Origin: Deltaproteobacteria bacterium
Lineage (GTDB): Bacteria > Myxococcota > XYA12-FULL-58-9 > JAUUZB01
Length of the DNA: 5,055 nt
Assembly (NCBI GenBank): GCA_030590185.1
Contig: JAUUZB010000427.1
Span: 1 to 5,055, forward strand
Direction: 5' to 3'
Shown here: in pieces, positions 3,757 through 5,055 of the stretch
Layout of the letters: every line of letters begins with the position of its first letter
How positions within the stretch are numbered: position 1 is the stretch's first letter
The notes under the pieces: generated by a model
What the model was told of the DNA's origin: nothing
Seen by the model: only the letters and a program-made list of their open reading frames with translations
Database searches by the model: none
Made by a program: the position numbers and the translations under genes

Positions 3757-5055
3757 GTGGACGCCCTCGCCGCCCAGCTTCGCGACCAATTCGCCGGGTG
3801 GCTGCCCCGGGGCGCACGGATCCTGGTCGCCACCAGCGGTGGCCCCGACTCCCAGGCCCTCTTGAGCCTGCTCGGCGAGCTTCGTGGGCCGCTCGGCTGG
3901 CGGCTGTGGGCCGCGGGCGTCGACCACGGGCTGCGGCCCGAAGCCGCGACCGAGCTCGACGTGGCCGCGACCTTGGCAGCGGAGCTCGAGATGCCCATGG
4001 CACGCCTTCGGGTCGAGGTCCCGGACCAGGGGAACCGGCTCGCCGGGGCCCGCGAGGCGCGCTATCGGGCCCTGCGCGGGGAGGCGGATCGAATTGGCGC
4101 CACCCACATCGCCGTGGCCCACACCGCCACGGATCAGGCCGAGACCGTGTTGATGAACCTGACCCGTGGCGCGGCCCTGCGCGGCGCCGGCGGCATGGCC
4201 CCGGTGGCCGGCGATCTGGTCCGCCCCCTGCTCGAGGTCAGCCGCGCGCAGCTACTCGACTACCTCAAACGGCGAGGCATTCGCTTCGCCGAGGACCCCT
4301 CCAACGCAGATCCGGAGCGGGCCCGGGGGCGCATCCGGCAGCGGGCCCTCCCGGCCCTGCGAGAGATCAACCCCGAGGCCGACAGGACCCTGGCGCGATT
4401 CGCGGGCCACGCCCGGGAGGATGAAGCGTTCCTGGCCGACCTGGCGAGCGACCACCTGGCACAGGCCCGCGGCCCCCTCGGCAGCCTCGTGGTCGCCCCG
4501 GTGGCCGACCTACCAGGACCCCTGATCCGGCGGGTCCTGAGCGCGTGGCTCGCCGAGCACGACATCCGGGCGAACACCCCCCGCCTGGCACGGCTCCGTG
4601 ACGGCCTACGGCGCGGCAGCCTCGCGATCTCCGTCGCCGGACGGCGGGTCCGGCTCGACGCTGGCGCCCTGTGGCTCGAGGCGCCGGGAGATGCCCGCGG
4701 CTTTACCCTGGACCTGAGCGAGCCGGGCGAGCGAGCGCTACCCGGGCTCGATGCCCGGCTAAACTGCCGTCGGGCCCCCGCCGATCCCAGCGACCGAGAG
4801 CGCGCCAAAAATGCCGGCCGCAGTGTTGCTTTCGATGCCGATCGGCTCCATTTTGAACTAAGGGTAAGAACATGGCGGCCAGGGGATCGCTTGCGGCCCT
4901 TTGGCCTGGATGGCCACATCAATGTCGGCGACTTGTTTACCAACGCCAAAATTCCACCCTTGGCGCGTGAGCGGTGGCCACTGGTACTCCATGGCGACGA
5001 TGTGGCATGGGTGGTGGGATTACGGCGCGGCGATCTTGCGCCGGTGACAAAGAGC
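3757..5055 (+). CDS. tilS: tRNA(Ile)-lysidine synthase, open at right edge
   Basis: TilS ligates lysine to C34 of tRNA-Ile(CAU), using ATP, so the tRNA reads AUA as isoleucine instead of AUG as methionine. The 433 codons present include the PP-loop SGGPDS (27-32), VDHGLRP (55-61), the AREARY segment (98-103), HTATDQAET (122-130), EDPSN (179-183) with RGRIR (190-194), an all-helical middle, and the C-terminal domain with RPGDR (374-378), INVGDLFTNAKIPP and WVVGLRRGD. E. coli TilS is about 430 residues, so only a few codons are probably missing. No stop appears before the edge. The start is uncertain: the frame is open upstream with no ATG; GTG 3757 gives a family-like N-terminus but no Shine-Dalgarno, while TTG 3679 has AGGTGG touching it and would add 26 residues that overlap the yceD promoter. 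In the HTxDDQAET motif the first Asp is Thr (T125). The last ~255 bases drop to about 60% GC from 75-80% earlier in the gene. It is divergent from yceD. Confidence 0.94.
   Translation, partial: MDALAAQLRDQFAGWLPRGARILVATSGGPDSQALLSLLGELRGPLGWRLWAAGVDHGLRPEAATELDVAATLAAELEMPMARLRVEVPDQGNRLAGAREARYRALRGEADRIGATHIAVAHTATDQAETVLMNLTRGAALRGAGGMAPVAGDLVRPLLEVSRAQLLDYLKRRGIRFAEDPSNADPERARGRIRQRALPALREINPEADRTLARFAGHAREDEAFLADLASDHLAQARGPLGSLVVAPVADLPGPLIRRVLSAWLAEHDIRANTPRLARLRDGLRRGSLAISVAGRRVRLDAGALWLEAPGDARGFTLDLSEPGERALPGLDARLNCRRAPADPSDRERAKNAGRSVAFDADRLHFELRVRTWRPGDRLRPFGLDGHINVGDLFTNAKIPPLARERWPLVLHGDDVAWVVGLRRGDLAPVTKS

Noticed and set aside
3746..3840. ATG at 3746 as the tilS start
   Set aside because: It is in a different frame from the SGGPDS motif and would give an unrelated Pro/Ser-rich peptide.
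3640..4122. Upstream extension of the YceD frame to 4122
   Set aside because: It is antisense to tilS, and a GTG with a good ribosome-binding site and promoter defines the yceD start at 3639.
1..5055. Mobile element, CRISPR array, defence or toxin-antitoxin system
   Set aside because: I looked on both strands and found no transposase or integrase, no repeat-spacer array, no terminal repeats and no toxin-antitoxin-like gene pair; the content is housekeeping-type.

Overview
The window is high-GC, densely packed chromosomal DNA with housekeeping-type genes. I see no phage, plasmid, insertion-sequence or CRISPR signature. GC content, gene content and the combination of a YceD/L32 pair with tilS, dprA and a zinc-ribbon RNase HI suggest a proteobacterium-like lineage, possibly Deltaproteobacteria/Myxococcota. 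That placement is inference and weakly held.

Layout from left to right. A minus-strand gene for a small single-pass membrane protein of unknown function runs off the left edge (1-368). Divergent from it across a 42-base gap is an RNase HI with an N-terminal zinc ribbon (411-1058, plus). An AT-rich spacer (about 40% GC) carrying a TATAAT box leads to an SRPBCC-fold lipid/ligand-binding-type protein (1143-1598, plus). A convergent minus-strand block follows: a tRNA-Val(UAC) gene (1629-1703), a compact DprA-family protein (1794-2579), a 301-base spacer with several inverted repeats, ribosomal protein L32 (rpmF, 2881-3063), and a DUF177/YceD protein (3082-3639). Divergent from yceD is tilS (3757 to the right edge, plus), open at the end of the window but probably nearly complete.

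The clearest transcription unit is yceD-rpmF: a perfect TTGACA -35 with a 17-base spacer and an AT-rich -10, good ribosome-binding sites on both genes, and an 18-base intergenic gap. YceD and L32 are linked across most bacteria and serve 23S rRNA/50S ribosome biogenesis. With tRNA-Val and TilS (lysidine synthesis on tRNA-Ile), much of the window concerns translation. RNase HI and DprA act on nucleic acids (RNA-DNA hybrids; single-stranded DNA during natural transformation), but nothing in the layout ties them into one system.

I did not find a convincing undescribed system. The most distinctive observations are a cluster of GGG tracts forming a canonical G-quadruplex motif across the dprA stop codon, a zinc ribbon fused to RNase HI, a TilS in which one Asp of the usual HTxDDQAET motif is Thr, a promoter-like sequence placed so that tilS could be leaderless, and the structured spacer between rpmF and dprA.
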